Assembly (NCBI RefSeq): GCF_009832905.1
Contig: NZ_CP047135.1
Location: 3,698,001-3,762,000 of the forward strand
Direction of reading: 5' to 3'
Source: Stenotrophomonas sp. 364
GTDB taxonomy: Bacteria; Pseudomonadota; Gammaproteobacteria; Xanthomonadales; Xanthomonadaceae
DNA length: 64,000 nucleotides
The translations under genes and the position numbers were made by a program. Below, in pieces: positions 6,559 through 16,566 of the stretch. A model generated the notes under the pieces. It made no database searches. It saw nothing but the letters and a program-made list of their open reading frames with translations, and had not been told where the DNA came from. The first letter of the stretch is position 1, and every line of letters begins with the position of its first letter.

Positions 6559-8554
6559 AGAGCCCGCAGAGGATGTCTTCATCGCTTCGATCCCGTATCG
6601 GTTTCAGCAGTTGAAGAATGTGCCCCCGGCTGCTCGCGGGAAGGTCCGGTGCGTAACGCAACACTTCGATGAGCGCACGCAAGGCAAAGTCCATTGCGGG
6701 ATAGTGAACAATCGAGGCCATGTCGGCGGCTTTTCGTCGAATAGACCGCGACAGGTCCTCCTCCCCCTGCAGCCCCAGGTTTCCTCGCAGGTACGATTCA
6801 GTGGGCAGGCTAGCAAATGGAAGCGTGCAATCAATACAGTCCAACACGTTGCGCATGCAGGCCGAACTCAAGGGAACATCGGATCGCTGGCATGTGGCAT
6901 GGGATTGAAGCATGTGGACGTACTCGAACAGTGCCTCGTTGCTTGCCTCTGGCGCGGAGGATGTCACTTCGACGCGGGCACGCGACCACGCTATTTCCGC
7001 GACGGAAGGCAATGCAACGCCGGTGCGGGTGCGGGTGCGGGTGCGGGTGCGGGTGCGGGTGCGGGTGCGCGTCCGCAGCCACTGCCACTGCCACCACTTA
7101 CTCTGCCGCTGGACGGCGCTGGAGTGGCCCATCCAGCGCAGCACTTCAGGGATCATCTCTTCAAGAAGCCAGTCGTGGGTGTAACGCGCGTCCCACTGAC
7201 CACGAACCGAGCAGGGCGCACCGATGTCCGCAGGGCGCCAGCCAACTACGACATCACCCGGCGCACCCAACCATATCGTCCCCTCCACATGGGCGTAGAG
7301 GATGGCGTGGTAACCTCGGTCAAAACGCTGATCATCGCTATCGCTATAGACTTTCAGACAGCCGGGAGCTGCATCGAACATATGCCATGGCCCGTCGCCC
7401 AGCCCGACATCATGTGCGCGGGCAAAGTCCAGCATGCGTTGCCAGAACCATGGACGGATTGAGAGCAGGCCAATGGCCTGCGGGTAGTGCTCGATGGGTT
7501 CAAAACCGAGTGAACGCCATGCGGTGACCTGCGCTTGGCATGCACTATGAATCTTGTGCCAGGCGCATTCGAGGATCCAATCGAGGTCGGCCACTTCTGC
7601 TTCCTCCAAGGTGAGCCGCACGCGGCTTCCCATTAGCAGGTACGCGCCCTTTCTGGTCCCATGCGCGATCGCATAGGGTCGGTCCATCGAAGCGTCTGCG
7701 TGGTGCCTCCATTGGGACCATCCAACCAGCTCCCGGGCCGACAGTGCCATGGAAATCCCGGAAATATCCGCACGTGCAAATGACAGCGCCGCAGACAGGT
7801 TTCGATCTACTCCGCCGGGGAGATAGATGGAACACGCAATGCTGCGGTTGTACAGGTTTACCGATTGACCATAGTGCGTTTCTTCACGCGCGGCGAACAT
7901 ACTTGCTTGCGGATCCGGCAGCGGTCGTGCAGCAGGTACGCAGAATCCGTTAGCAACGGTTTCGCCGTACAACTCGAGCACGATCGGCCAGTGGTTACGC
8001 AGCAAATCTTCCAGCGCTACGCGGTCCCAAAGATGAGGATGGATCTGGCGGGCCAACAGGAGCTTTTCGCACTGCGACCACTCATCCGCCAAGTTCGTTT
8101 CTTCAGAAACGGCGTATGTGGTGCACAGATAGAAGCTGCACGCATTGGCAGCATGCTTGCCACTTAGGAAACCTTCTACCCAACGCGTGAGGGTGCCACG
8201 CCGGATATCAATTACCCGTTTGGCCTCATAGCAGGCAAAACGACTTGAGTCCGGATCCAGGCGCTGTACGTCGAGGCCCGACTGGGTCGCGCCTGATTTG
8301 CCATAACGACGCGCCTTCAGCTTGGCTCCCGGCTCCGCACTCGCCAATCGAACCACCAGTTTCTCGAAATTCTCGGGGGTGATGTCGTGCAGAGGCAGCC
8401 GACTACTTTTTGGCTGCGCCACCAGCTCCGGTTGGCGCTGCAAGCGGTCAAAAAGTACCTCAAGCGCGACATCCTCCCCGACATCGACCACGTTGCTGCC
8501 TCGATTCACCCGTCCCCCGCTCATTTCATTTGAGCAAGAGCATCGTGCATGCAC
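6548..8554 (-). CDS. Large protein with PD-(D/E)XK nuclease-like N-terminus and (Arg-Thr)9 tract; function unknown
   Basis: A 668-residue protein from the first possible GTG (8554). ATG at 8524, or GTG codons further in, are alternative starts and none has a strong ribosome binding site. Residues about 55-150 look like a restriction-endonuclease fold: ENFEKLVVRL, then GLDVQ (D95), then YEAKR (E110, K112), a D-X14-E-X-K spacing typical of Mrr-like PD-(D/E)XK nucleases. The rest (about 220-480 and 515-668) was not recognised and has no Walker motif, helicase motif or membrane segment. Residues 494-511 are nine Arg-Thr repeats encoded by a hexanucleotide microsatellite. Hand counts gave 50% GC for 7321-7380 and 58% for 8041-8100, below neighbours, suggesting transfer. 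It overlaps the end of udgX by 11 bp. A single-gene anti-phage or anti-plasmid role is inference only. Confidence 0.72.
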   Translation of the reverse strand: MHARCSCSNEMSGGRVNRGSNVVDVGEDVALEVLFDRLQRQPELVAQPKSSRLPLHDITPENFEKLVVRLASAEPGAKLKARRYGKSGATQSGLDVQRLDPDSSRFACYEAKRVIDIRRGTLTRWVEGFLSGKHAANACSFYLCTTYAVSEETNLADEWSQCEKLLLARQIHPHLWDRVALEDLLRNHWPIVLELYGETVANGFCVPAARPLPDPQASMFAAREETHYGQSVNLYNRSIACSIYLPGGVDRNLSAALSFARADISGISMALSARELVGWSQWRHHADASMDRPYAIAHGTRKGAYLLMGSRVRLTLEEAEVADLDWILECAWHKIHSACQAQVTAWRSLGFEPIEHYPQAIGLLSIRPWFWQRMLDFARAHDVGLGDGPWHMFDAAPGCLKVYSDSDDQRFDRGYHAILYAHVEGTIWLGAPGDVVVGWRPADIGAPCSVRGQWDARYTHDWLLEEMIPEVLRWMGHSSAVQRQSKWWQWQWLRTRTRTRTRTRTRTRTRTGVALPSVAEIAWSRARVEVTSSAPEASNEALFEYVHMLQSHATCQRSDVPLSSACMRNVLDCIDCTLPFASLPTESYLRGNLGLQGEEDLSRSIRRKAADMASIVHYPAMDFALRALIEVLRYAPDLPASSRGHILQLLKPIRDRSDEDILCGLFSR
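7022..7075. repeat. In-frame hexanucleotide microsatellite (GGTGCG)8 plus one variant unit
   Basis: Eight perfect GGTGCG units run from 7022 to 7069, followed by a variant unit at 7070-7075. Read on the minus strand they encode nine Arg-Thr dipeptides in the nuclease-like protein. Because the unit is 6 bp, copy-number change alters linker length and charge but not the frame. Confidence 0.97.
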
Positions 8555-8643
8555 GCATCGGAATCAACACGCTGGCCAGACGCGCACAGGGGTGAGGCAA
8601 GCAAGGAACGTCGATGCAGAATTGAATGCCGATGCTATTACCT

Positions 8644-8668
8644 GCAGGCCTGGCCTTACCAGGCCTGC
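8644..8668. repeat. Perfect 10-bp inverted repeat
   Basis: GCAGGCCTGG-CCTTA-CCAGGCCTGC lies between the CBS-domain gene and the nuclease-like gene (both minus strand). It could terminate or stabilise the CBS mRNA, though no T-tract follows on the minus strand. It could also be an operator for the nuclease-like gene, whose possible starts lie 90-120 bp downstream. Confidence 0.7.
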
Positions 8669-8705
8669 TGAAGGCTCGCAATCTATACGCTCGTATGAGC
8701 CCCCC

Positions 8706-9137
8706 TCAATGCGCCGCCATGTAGATGTCCTGCAGCACCGCCTTCTCAAGCTCCAGCTCGCTGAGCAGGTTCTTGACGATGTCGCCCAGGCTCAGGATGC
8801 CGACCAGCTTGGCGTCTTCGGTCACCATCAGGTGCCGGTGGCGCGAGTAGGTCATCAGCGCCATCGCCTGCTTCAGCGTTGCGTCCGGGGCGATGCCTTC
8901 CAGGCCGGCCGACGGCAGGCTGGCGATCACCCGGCGACCGGCCTGCGGGCCATCGTCGGCCAGGCTGCGCACGATGTCCTTCTCGGAAATGATCCGCACC
9001 GGGGCATCGTCTTTCATCACCACCAGCGCTGCGATCTTGTGCGCGCTCATCTTGTGCGCGGCGGCACCGATGGTGTCCTCGACATCGATGGTGACGATTG
9101 CATCTTTCTTGGATTGCAGGAGTTCGCGGACGTTCAT
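8706..9137 (-). CDS. CBS-domain pair protein
   Basis: A 143-residue protein made of two CBS motifs forming one Bateman module: about residues 8-65 (VTIDVEDTIGAAAHKM...VRIISEKDIVRSL) and 80-138 (GIAPDATLKQAMALMTYSRHRHLMVTEDAKLVGILSLGDIVKNLL). Such stand-alone proteins bind adenosyl ligands (AMP, ATP, SAM or NADH) and act as energy or redox sensors; the ligand here is unknown. The start ATG at 9137 has AGGAAAC about 5 nt upstream. It is a single gene separated from glmS by about 390 bp. Confidence 0.92.
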   Translation of the reverse strand: MNVRELLQSKKDAIVTIDVEDTIGAAAHKMSAHKIAALVVMKDDAPVRIISEKDIVRSLADDGPQAGRRVIASLPSAGLEGIAPDATLKQAMALMTYSRHRHLMVTEDAKLVGILSLGDIVKNLLSELELEKAVLQDIYMAAH

Positions 9138-9478
9138 TCTTGTTTCCTGTTACAGGTTACTGAAGTCGAGAGGTGCGCCTGGTTGCGGAGGGAGGCAGTC
9201 GCCCTGCGTCTGCCCGTCCTCGGTCACTCGATTCTACGACTGCACCCTGGCCCGGGAGTTTGCAAATCTGGGACAGTTCGTCGTCGAAACCGCTGACGAC
9301 CCGAGAATGGCACCGCGACTAAAACCGTCGCTGAATGCCACCGCGGCCCACGACTAAAGTTCCACGCCCCCCTGCCGCCGGTAGAGCCACCCCATGGGTG
9401 GCTGCCTCCGGCCCAAGACAGAAAAGGAGCCGAGCAGGACGCGGCGCATCCGACGGACACGGTGACCGGAGACCCATG
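9138..9478. other. Intergenic region between the CBS gene and glmS
   Basis: No coding frame here looks real. The region should hold the minus-strand promoter of the CBS gene close to 9138-9250, although no clear -10/-35 pair was picked. It contains one SMAG element: GTAG (9381-9384) then AGCCACCC-CAT-GGGTGGCT (9385-9403), a core variant that differs from the CCGACC family but keeps the GTAG tag. Confidence 0.7.
9381..9403 (+). repeat. SMAG variant palindrome
   Basis: GTAG tag followed by an 8-bp perfect stem with a CAT loop; the stem sequence differs from most copies in the window. Confidence 0.85.
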
Positions 9479-9503
9479 AAAAAGGGGGCCTCGCGGCCCC
9501 CTT
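9479..9503 (-). terminator. Rho-independent terminator of glmS
   Basis: On the minus strand, GGGGGCC-GCGA-GGCCCCC is followed by TTTTT (plus-strand AAAAA at 9479-9483). It begins about 30 bp after the glmS stop codon, a classic intrinsic terminator. Confidence 0.92.
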
Positions 9504-9531
9504 CTCCACATCCAGAACGTGACGCGCGCGT

Positions 9532-11373
<1,842 letters not shown>

Positions 11374-11435
11374 AGTTTCTGATCCTTGCCGTTGATGCCC
11401 GCATTCTAGCGTGGCCACCGGGGACGCTAGGCGCC

Positions 11436-11486
11436 TGTCCGCTTAACGAAAGTGTCCGGGGCACTGTCCGCGGACGCCCGGACACT
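11436..11486. promoter_or_regulatory. Enhancer-like cluster of TGTCCG inverted repeats
   Basis: TGTCCG occurs at 11436, 11453 and 11465, and its complement at 11471 (CGGACG) and 11479 (CGGACA). AGTGTCCGGG (11451-11460) pairs perfectly with CCCGGACACT (11477-11486), and GTCCGCGGAC (11466-11475) is a perfect palindrome between them. This lies 43-93 bp upstream of the sigma-54 promoter, where NtrC-type activators bind. The activator encoded at 16646 is the obvious candidate to bind here. Confidence 0.75.
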
Positions 11487-11528
11487 CCGACGCCCCATGC
11501 AACCCATTGATTTCAATAGCCGAAAAGT

Positions 11529-11544
11529 TGGCACGCGGTGTGCT
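11529..11544 (+). promoter_or_regulatory. Sigma-54 (-24/-12) promoter of the ABC exporter operon
   Basis: TGGCACG-CGGT-GTGCT matches the RpoN consensus TGGCACG-N4-TTGC[A/T] at all but one defined position, with the required spacing between GG and GC. It sits about 35 bp upstream of the chosen ATG at 11578. Since the operon encodes a sigma-54 activator and a partner kinase, this site is strongly supported by context. Confidence 0.82.
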
Positions 11545-11577
11545 TTGTATCGGGCAACCCAACCGCGAACGAGCCCG

Positions 11578-12846
11578 ATGATCCGCGACACTTCCGCCCA
11601 GGACCAGACCCTCTCCGTTGCCGGCACCTCTGCCCCGTGGAAGCGCTGGCTGTGGCCGGGGCTGGCCGCGCTGGTGGTGCTGCTGGCCATCGGCTTTGCC
11701 GCCCGTGCCTGGCTCGGCGCCAGCCGTTCCTTCGACAGTGCCCGGGTGCGCGTGGCCGAAGTCACCCGTGGCGACCTGGTCCGGGACATCGCCGCCGACG
11801 GTCGTGTGATCGCGGCCAACAGCCCGATCCTGTACGCCATCTCGGCCGGCACCGTGGACCTGAAGGTGGTCGCCGGTGACGTGGTCAAGAAGGGCCAGGA
11901 ACTGGCCGTGATCGACAGCCCCGAGCTGCGCAGCAAGCTGGCCCAGGAACAGTCCACCCTGGCCGGCCTGGAAGCCGAAGCCAGTCGCGCCACCCTGGAT
12001 GCCACCCTGGCGCGCGCCAAGGCGCGCAAGGAAACCGACCAGGCCAGCATCGAGCGCCAGGCCGCCGAACGCGACCTGCAGCGCTACCAGCGCGGCTTCG
12101 ACGGCGGCGCGGTGCCGCAGATCGACCTGGCCAAGGCCAACGACAGCCTGAAGAAGGCCGACATCCAGCTGGCCAATGCTCAGACCGACGCACGCCTGCA
12201 GGGCCAGGGCGCCGACCTGGACGCACGCAACAAGCATCTGCTGGCCCAGCGCCAGAAGGCGGTGGTGGCCGAAGTGCAGCGCCAGGTGGACGCGCTCACC
12301 CTGCGCGCGCCGTTCGACGGCCAGGTGGGCCAGGTGCAGGCCACCCAGCACACCAACGTGATCGCCAACGCACCGATCCTGGGCGTGGTCGACCTGTCGC
12401 GCTTCGAGATCGAAATCAAGGTGCCGGAGAGCTTTGCCCGTGACCTGGCGATCGGCATTCCGGCGCAGCTGACCAGCGGCAACGGCCAGCCGTTCCCCGG
12501 TGAGATCAGCGCGGTGTCCCCGGAGGTGGTGGCCGGTGAAGTGAATGCTCGTATCCGCTTCTCCGACAAGCAGCCGCAGGGCCTGCGCCAGAGCCAGCGG
12601 ATGCAGGCGCGGGTGGTGCTGGATACGCGCCGCAACGTGCTCAAGATCGAGCGCGGCCCCTTCGTCGAACAGGGCAACGGCCAGGCCTACGTGATGAGCG
12701 GCAGCACGGCCGTGCGTCGTCCGGTGAAGCTGGGCGTGAGCAGCCTGGGCGAAGTGGAAATCCTCTCTGGCCTGCAGCCCGGCGACCGCGTCGTGGTGTC
12801 TGGCAGCGACCTGTTCGGCGATGCCGAACAGGTGTCCATCAACTGA
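11578..12846 (+). CDS. HlyD/MacA-type periplasmic adaptor of an ABC exporter
   Basis: A 422-residue membrane-fusion protein. A transmembrane anchor lies at about residues 18-37 (LWPGLAALVVLLAIGFAARAW). It is followed by a lipoyl-like half (GDVVKKGQELAVID), a long coiled-coil hairpin (about 110-225, rich in Ala, Arg, Lys and Gln), the second lipoyl half (LRAPFDGQVGQVQ), and beta-barrel and membrane-proximal domains ending with LQPGDRVVVSGSDLFG. It should link the inner-membrane ABC transporter to an outer-membrane channel, which is not encoded here. An upstream in-frame ATG at 11452 is rejected because the sigma-54 promoter (11529-11544) would lie inside that version. Confidence 0.9.
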   Translation: MIRDTSAQDQTLSVAGTSAPWKRWLWPGLAALVVLLAIGFAARAWLGASRSFDSARVRVAEVTRGDLVRDIAADGRVIAANSPILYAISAGTVDLKVVAGDVVKKGQELAVIDSPELRSKLAQEQSTLAGLEAEASRATLDATLARAKARKETDQASIERQAAERDLQRYQRGFDGGAVPQIDLAKANDSLKKADIQLANAQTDARLQGQGADLDARNKHLLAQRQKAVVAEVQRQVDALTLRAPFDGQVGQVQATQHTNVIANAPILGVVDLSRFEIEIKVPESFARDLAIGIPAQLTSGNGQPFPGEISAVSPEVVAGEVNARIRFSDKQPQGLRQSQRMQARVVLDTRRNVLKIERGPFVEQGNGQAYVMSGSTAVRRPVKLGVSSLGEVEILSGLQPGDRVVVSGSDLFGDAEQVSIN

Positions 12847-12888
12847 TCCCCCTCTCTCCTTCTGAACGAACTGCAAAGGAAAACAGTC

Positions 12889-13608
12889 ATGCTCGAGATG
12901 CGCTCGGTCGCCAAAGTGTTCCGTACCGAACAGGTGGAAACTCATGCCCTGCGGTCGCTCGACCTGCACGTGCGGGAGGGGGAATTCGTCGCCGTCACCG
13001 GGCCGTCCGGGTCGGGCAAGACGACGTTCCTCAACATCGCCGGCCTGCTGGAAACCTTCACCAGCGGCACCTACCTGCTCGATGGGCAGGACGTGAGCAC
13101 GCTCGGCGATGACGCGCGCAGCCGCCTGCGCAACCAGAAGATCGGCTTCATCTTCCAGGGCTTCAACCTGATCTCCGACCTCAACCTGTTCGACAACGTC
13201 GACGTGCCGTTGCGCTACCGCGGCATGCCGGCCGCCGAGCGCAAGCAGCGCATCGAAAAGGCGCTTGGGCAGGTTGGGCTGGGCTCGCGCATGAAGCACT
13301 ACCCGGCCGAACTGTCCGGCGGCCAGCAGCAGCGTGCCGCAATCGCGCGCGCCCTGGCCGGCAGCCCGCGCCTGTTGCTGGCCGATGAACCGACCGGCAA
13401 CCTGGACAGCCAGATGGCGCGCGGCGTGATGGAGCTGCTGGAGGAAATCAACGCCGCCGGCACCACCATCGTCATGGTCACCCATGACCCGGAACTGGCC
13501 GCGCGCGCGCAGCGCAACGTGCACATCGTCGACGGCCAGGCCACCGACCTGGTGCGCGAACCGGTGTTGGCCACCCCGCGCCCCGCCATCGTCACCGTCA
13601 ACGACTGA
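12889..13608 (+). CDS. ABC transporter ATPase (MacB/LolD type)
   Basis: A 239-residue nucleotide-binding subunit. It has Walker A GPSGSGKTT (about 43-51), a Q-loop in FIFQGFNLI, signature LSGGQQQRAAIARAL, Walker B LLLADEPTGNLD and the H-loop VTHDPE. The sequence type places it with the MacB/LolD/FtsE group that works with FtsX-like permeases. The gene lies 42 bp after the adaptor gene and 8 bp before the first permease, so it is part of the same operon. The exported substrate is unknown. Confidence 0.95.
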   Translation: MLEMRSVAKVFRTEQVETHALRSLDLHVREGEFVAVTGPSGSGKTTFLNIAGLLETFTSGTYLLDGQDVSTLGDDARSRLRNQKIGFIFQGFNLISDLNLFDNVDVPLRYRGMPAAERKQRIEKALGQVGLGSRMKHYPAELSGGQQQRAAIARALAGSPRLLLADEPTGNLDSQMARGVMELLEEINAAGTTIVMVTHDPELAARAQRNVHIVDGQATDLVREPVLATPRPAIVTVND

Positions 13609-13616
13609 GGCCTGCC

Positions 13617-14918
13617 ATGTTCGCCTACTACTTCCGACTGGCCCTGCGCAGCTTCCGGCGCAACAAGGTGCTGACCGCGCTGATGGTGATCGCCATCGCG
13701 CTGGGCATCGGTGCGTCGATGACCACCCTCACCGTGTTCCATGTGCTGTCTGGCGACCCGATCCCGCAGAAGAGCGATCGCCTGTTCGCCGTGCAGGTCG
13801 ATCCGCGACCGATGCTGGGCTACCAGGCCGGCGAAGAGCCGGAAGACCAGATGACCCGCTTCGATGCCGAGGCCCTGCTGCGCGAAAAGCACGCACAGCG
13901 CCAGGCAGTGATGACCGGCGGCGGCGTCACCGTCGAGTCGGACAAGGCCTCGTTGCGGCCCTTCGACACCGATGCACGCTACACCTCCACCGACTTCTTC
14001 CCGATGTTCGACACCCCGTTCCTGTACGGCCGCGCCTGGCCGACCAGCGATGACGAGGGACGTGCGCGGGTGGTGGTGATTTCGCGCACGCTCAACCAGA
14101 AACTGTTCGACGGTGCCGACAGCGTCGGCAAGCCGCTGCGCATGGACGGCCACGTGTTCACCGTCGTCGGCGTCCTCGATGAGTGGAGCCCCAACCCGCA
14201 CTTCTACGACCTGGAAACCGGCCGCTACGGGGGCAGCGAAGACGTCTACCTGCCGTTCGCCACGGCCATGGACCTCAAGCTGGGCCGCAACGGCAACATG
14301 AACTGCTGGGGCAACAGCAACGGCGACGAAATCGGCGTCAATGCGCCCTGTGCCTGGCTGCAGTACTGGGTGGAACTGCCCTCGCCCGCCGACGCGGCCA
14401 CCTACCGCGCCTACCTGGAGAACTACTCGGCCCAGCAGAAGGCGGCCGGTCGTTTCCAGCGCCCAGCCAACGTGCGGCTGCGCAATGTCATGGAGTGGCT
14501 GGACTACAAGCAGGTGGTGCCCAGCGACGTGCGCCTGCAGCTGTGGCTGGCGATGGGCTTCCTGCTGGTCTGCCTGATCAACACCGTGGGCCTGTTGCTG
14601 GCCAAGTTCCTGCGCCGCAGCGGCGAGATCGGCGTGCGCCGTGCACTGGGCGCCAGCCGCGGGCAGATCTTCCTGCAGTCGCTGGTTGAAGCCGGCACCG
14701 TCGGCCTGGCCGGTGGCGTGCTGGGACTCGCCCTGGCGCTGGTCGGCCTGTATGCGGTCCGCCAGCAGCCGGTGGAGTACGCCAAGCTGGCCACGCTGGA
14801 CGGGCAGATGCTGTTGCTCACCTTTGGCCTGACCCTGGTGGCCAGCCTGCTGGCCGGCTTCCTGCCCGCGCTGCGCGCGATGCAGGTTGCGCCCGCCATC
14901 CAACTCAAATCGCAGTAA
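13617..14918 (+). CDS. FtsX/MacB-like ABC permease (first)
   Basis: A 433-residue permease. One membrane helix lies near the N-terminus (about 17-38) and a large periplasmic MacB_PCD-type domain spans about 45-285. A C-terminal three-helix FtsX domain follows, with the hallmark EIGVRRALGASRGQIFLQSLVEAG and a last helix before AIQLKSQ. The protein lacks its own ATPase, unlike E. coli MacB, and so should use the ATPase encoded just upstream. It is one of two paralogous permeases in tandem, suggesting a heterodimeric transporter. Confidence 0.92.
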   Translation: MFAYYFRLALRSFRRNKVLTALMVIAIALGIGASMTTLTVFHVLSGDPIPQKSDRLFAVQVDPRPMLGYQAGEEPEDQMTRFDAEALLREKHAQRQAVMTGGGVTVESDKASLRPFDTDARYTSTDFFPMFDTPFLYGRAWPTSDDEGRARVVVISRTLNQKLFDGADSVGKPLRMDGHVFTVVGVLDEWSPNPHFYDLETGRYGGSEDVYLPFATAMDLKLGRNGNMNCWGNSNGDEIGVNAPCAWLQYWVELPSPADAATYRAYLENYSAQQKAAGRFQRPANVRLRNVMEWLDYKQVVPSDVRLQLWLAMGFLLVCLINTVGLLLAKFLRRSGEIGVRRALGASRGQIFLQSLVEAGTVGLAGGVLGLALALVGLYAVRQQPVEYAKLATLDGQMLLLTFGLTLVASLLAGFLPALRAMQVAPAIQLKSQ

Positions 14919-14934
14919 GGCACCGGAGCACATC

Positions 14935-16155
14935 ATGGATATCCGTCCCATCCTGTCCACCCTGCGCCGGCACAAGACGGCCGCAGCGTTGATCGTGCTG
15001 GAGATCGCGCTCACCTGCGCCATCGTCTGCAACGCGCTGTTCCTGATCGGGCAGCGCATCGACACCATCAGCCAGCCCAGCGGCATCGCCGAGAACGAAC
15101 TGGTGGAAGTGCGTCTGGGCGGCATCGGCAAGCAGGTCAACGTTGAAGCCCGCACCCGCGAAGACCTGGCCGCGCTGCGCGGACTTCCCGGGGTGAAAAG
15201 CGCGGTGGCGATCAACCAGCTGCCGTTCCGTCGCAACTCCTGGAACACCAGCCTGTCGCGTGTTCCCGACCAGGAGCGGCCCACCTTGAACGCGGCCCAG
15301 TTCTTCGCCCGCGAAGGTACGCTGGACACGCTGGGCGTCGAGTTGATCGCCGGCAGCGACTTCCAGCCCGGCGAGTACCGCGAGTACGACGAGGTCGCCA
15401 GCGACCCCGAATCTGAAACCAAGGGCAGTTCGGTGATCCTGACCAAGTCCGCCGCCGACAAGCTCTTCCCCGACGGCGATGCGCTGGGCAAGACGGTGTA
15501 CAGCGGCCGCATGCCGCTGCGCGTGACCGGCGTGGTCAAGGTGCTGGGCCGCCCCAGCCGGGTCGAAGGCAACACGCAGCACTCGATGCTGCTGCCGGTC
15601 CGCATGTCCTACGACATGGGCTTCTACCTGATCCGGGTCACCGACCCGTCGCGCCGCGATGAAGTGCTCAAGGCGGCCGTGGCCGCGCTCGAACGGGTGG
15701 ATTCCAGCCGTCTGGTGCGGGCCAAGGTCACCTACGAGGAGACCCGCAACAAGTACTTCGCCAATGACCGCGCGATGGTCGGCCTGCTGATCACCGTGTG
15801 CGTGGCCCTGCTGGTGGTCACCGCGCTGGGCATTGTCGGCCTGGCCAGCTTCTGGGTGCAGCAGCGCACCAAGCAGATCGGCATCCGCCGTGCACTGGGC
15901 GCCACGCGCGGGCAGATCCTGCGCTACTTCCAGACCGAGAACTTCCTGCTGGCCACGGTGGGCATCGTGCTGGGCATGCTGATGGCCTACACCATCAACC
16001 TGTGGCTGATGAACACCTACGAGCTGCCGCGCATGCCCATCAGCTACCTGCCGATCGGCGCGGTACTGCTGTGGCTGCTGGGCCAGATCGCGGTGTTCGG
16101 CCCGGCCCGTCGCGCCGCCGCCGTGGCGCCGGCCATCGCCACCCGGAGTGCCTGA
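14935..16155 (+). CDS. FtsX/MacB-like ABC permease (second)
   Basis: A 406-residue paralogue of the preceding permease with the same plan: an N-terminal helix (about 16-37), a periplasmic domain, and a C-terminal FtsX domain with QIGIRRALGATRGQILRYFQTEN and two further helices. ATG at 14935 is chosen because it lies 16 bp after the previous stop with CGGAG upstream; the longer frame from 14887 would overlap the first permease. Two different permeases with one ATPase implies an asymmetric exporter. Peptide, antibiotic or lipid substrates are all possible. Confidence 0.92.
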   Translation: MDIRPILSTLRRHKTAAALIVLEIALTCAIVCNALFLIGQRIDTISQPSGIAENELVEVRLGGIGKQVNVEARTREDLAALRGLPGVKSAVAINQLPFRRNSWNTSLSRVPDQERPTLNAAQFFAREGTLDTLGVELIAGSDFQPGEYREYDEVASDPESETKGSSVILTKSAADKLFPDGDALGKTVYSGRMPLRVTGVVKVLGRPSRVEGNTQHSMLLPVRMSYDMGFYLIRVTDPSRRDEVLKAAVAALERVDSSRLVRAKVTYEETRNKYFANDRAMVGLLITVCVALLVVTALGIVGLASFWVQQRTKQIGIRRALGATRGQILRYFQTENFLLATVGIVLGMLMAYTINLWLMNTYELPRMPISYLPIGAVLLWLLGQIAVFGPARRAAAVAPAIATRSA

Positions 16156-16158
16156 CAC

Positions 16159-16566
16159 ATGCGCCTGCATACCACTCCCCTGGCACTGTGCCTGCTGCTG
16201 GCCAGCGCCCCGGCGCTGTCGGCCACCCACCGCGAGTCGTCACGCCTGGACTGGCGCGAAGACGGCCACCACCTGGCCCTGGATGCCGAACAAGGCGTGG
16301 TCCGCGTGCGCAACGCCACGCCCACCGGGCACTTCGGCGTGCGTGCCGGCGACCGCGTGCTGCGGGTGGGCACGCAGCCGGTGCGCAGCGTGGATGACCT
16401 GACCACCGCCCTGGGTCGCAGCGGCCCGGGCACGGTGCCGGTCACCGTGCAGCGCGATGGCCGCGAACAGACCGTGCAGGTGGCCACCGCCGCGTGGCGC
16501 GGGGTGCTGCCCCCGCCGACCCCTGCACCGCCGCCGCCGCCACCGCCGCCACCACCGCAGCGGTAG
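16159..16566 (+). CDS. Small secreted PDZ-domain protein with a polyproline tail
   Basis: A 135-residue protein with a signal peptide (about 1-22, ending ALSA). A PDZ-like core follows (GVVRVRNATPTGHFGVRAGDRVLRVGTQPVRSVDDL...GTVPVTVQRDGREQTVQV), and the tail holds runs of proline, ten of them uninterrupted near the end. It begins 3 bp after the second permease stop, so it is in the exporter operon. PDZ modules bind exposed C-termini, so it may recruit substrate or sense envelope stress in the periplasm; this is inference. No protease domain is present. Confidence 0.82.
   Translation: MRLHTTPLALCLLLASAPALSATHRESSRLDWREDGHHLALDAEQGVVRVRNATPTGHFGVRAGDRVLRVGTQPVRSVDDLTTALGRSGPGTVPVTVQRDGREQTVQVATAAWRGVLPPPTPAPPPPPPPPPPQR

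Noticed and set aside
5977-6582. A 201-residue minus-strand frame under udgX
   Set aside because: Low-complexity His/Arg/Gln text opposite conserved glycosylase motifs; a shadow frame.
7022-7075. Microsatellite as an on/off phase-variation switch
   Set aside because: The unit is six bases, so gain or loss of units keeps the frame; only linker length can change.
11374-11451. glmS ribozyme upstream of glmS
   Set aside because: The glmS leader is short and shows none of the ribozyme core; the glmS ribozyme is also mainly a Firmicutes feature.
11443-13524. A 693-residue minus-strand frame opposite the adaptor and ATPase genes
   Set aside because: Shadow frame: the plus strand encodes HlyD and ABC ATPase motifs over the same bases, and the minus frame has no recognisable domain.
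14887-14934. Earlier start for the second ABC permease
   Set aside because: It would overlap the end of the first permease and add residues before the first membrane helix; ATG at 14935 has better spacing.
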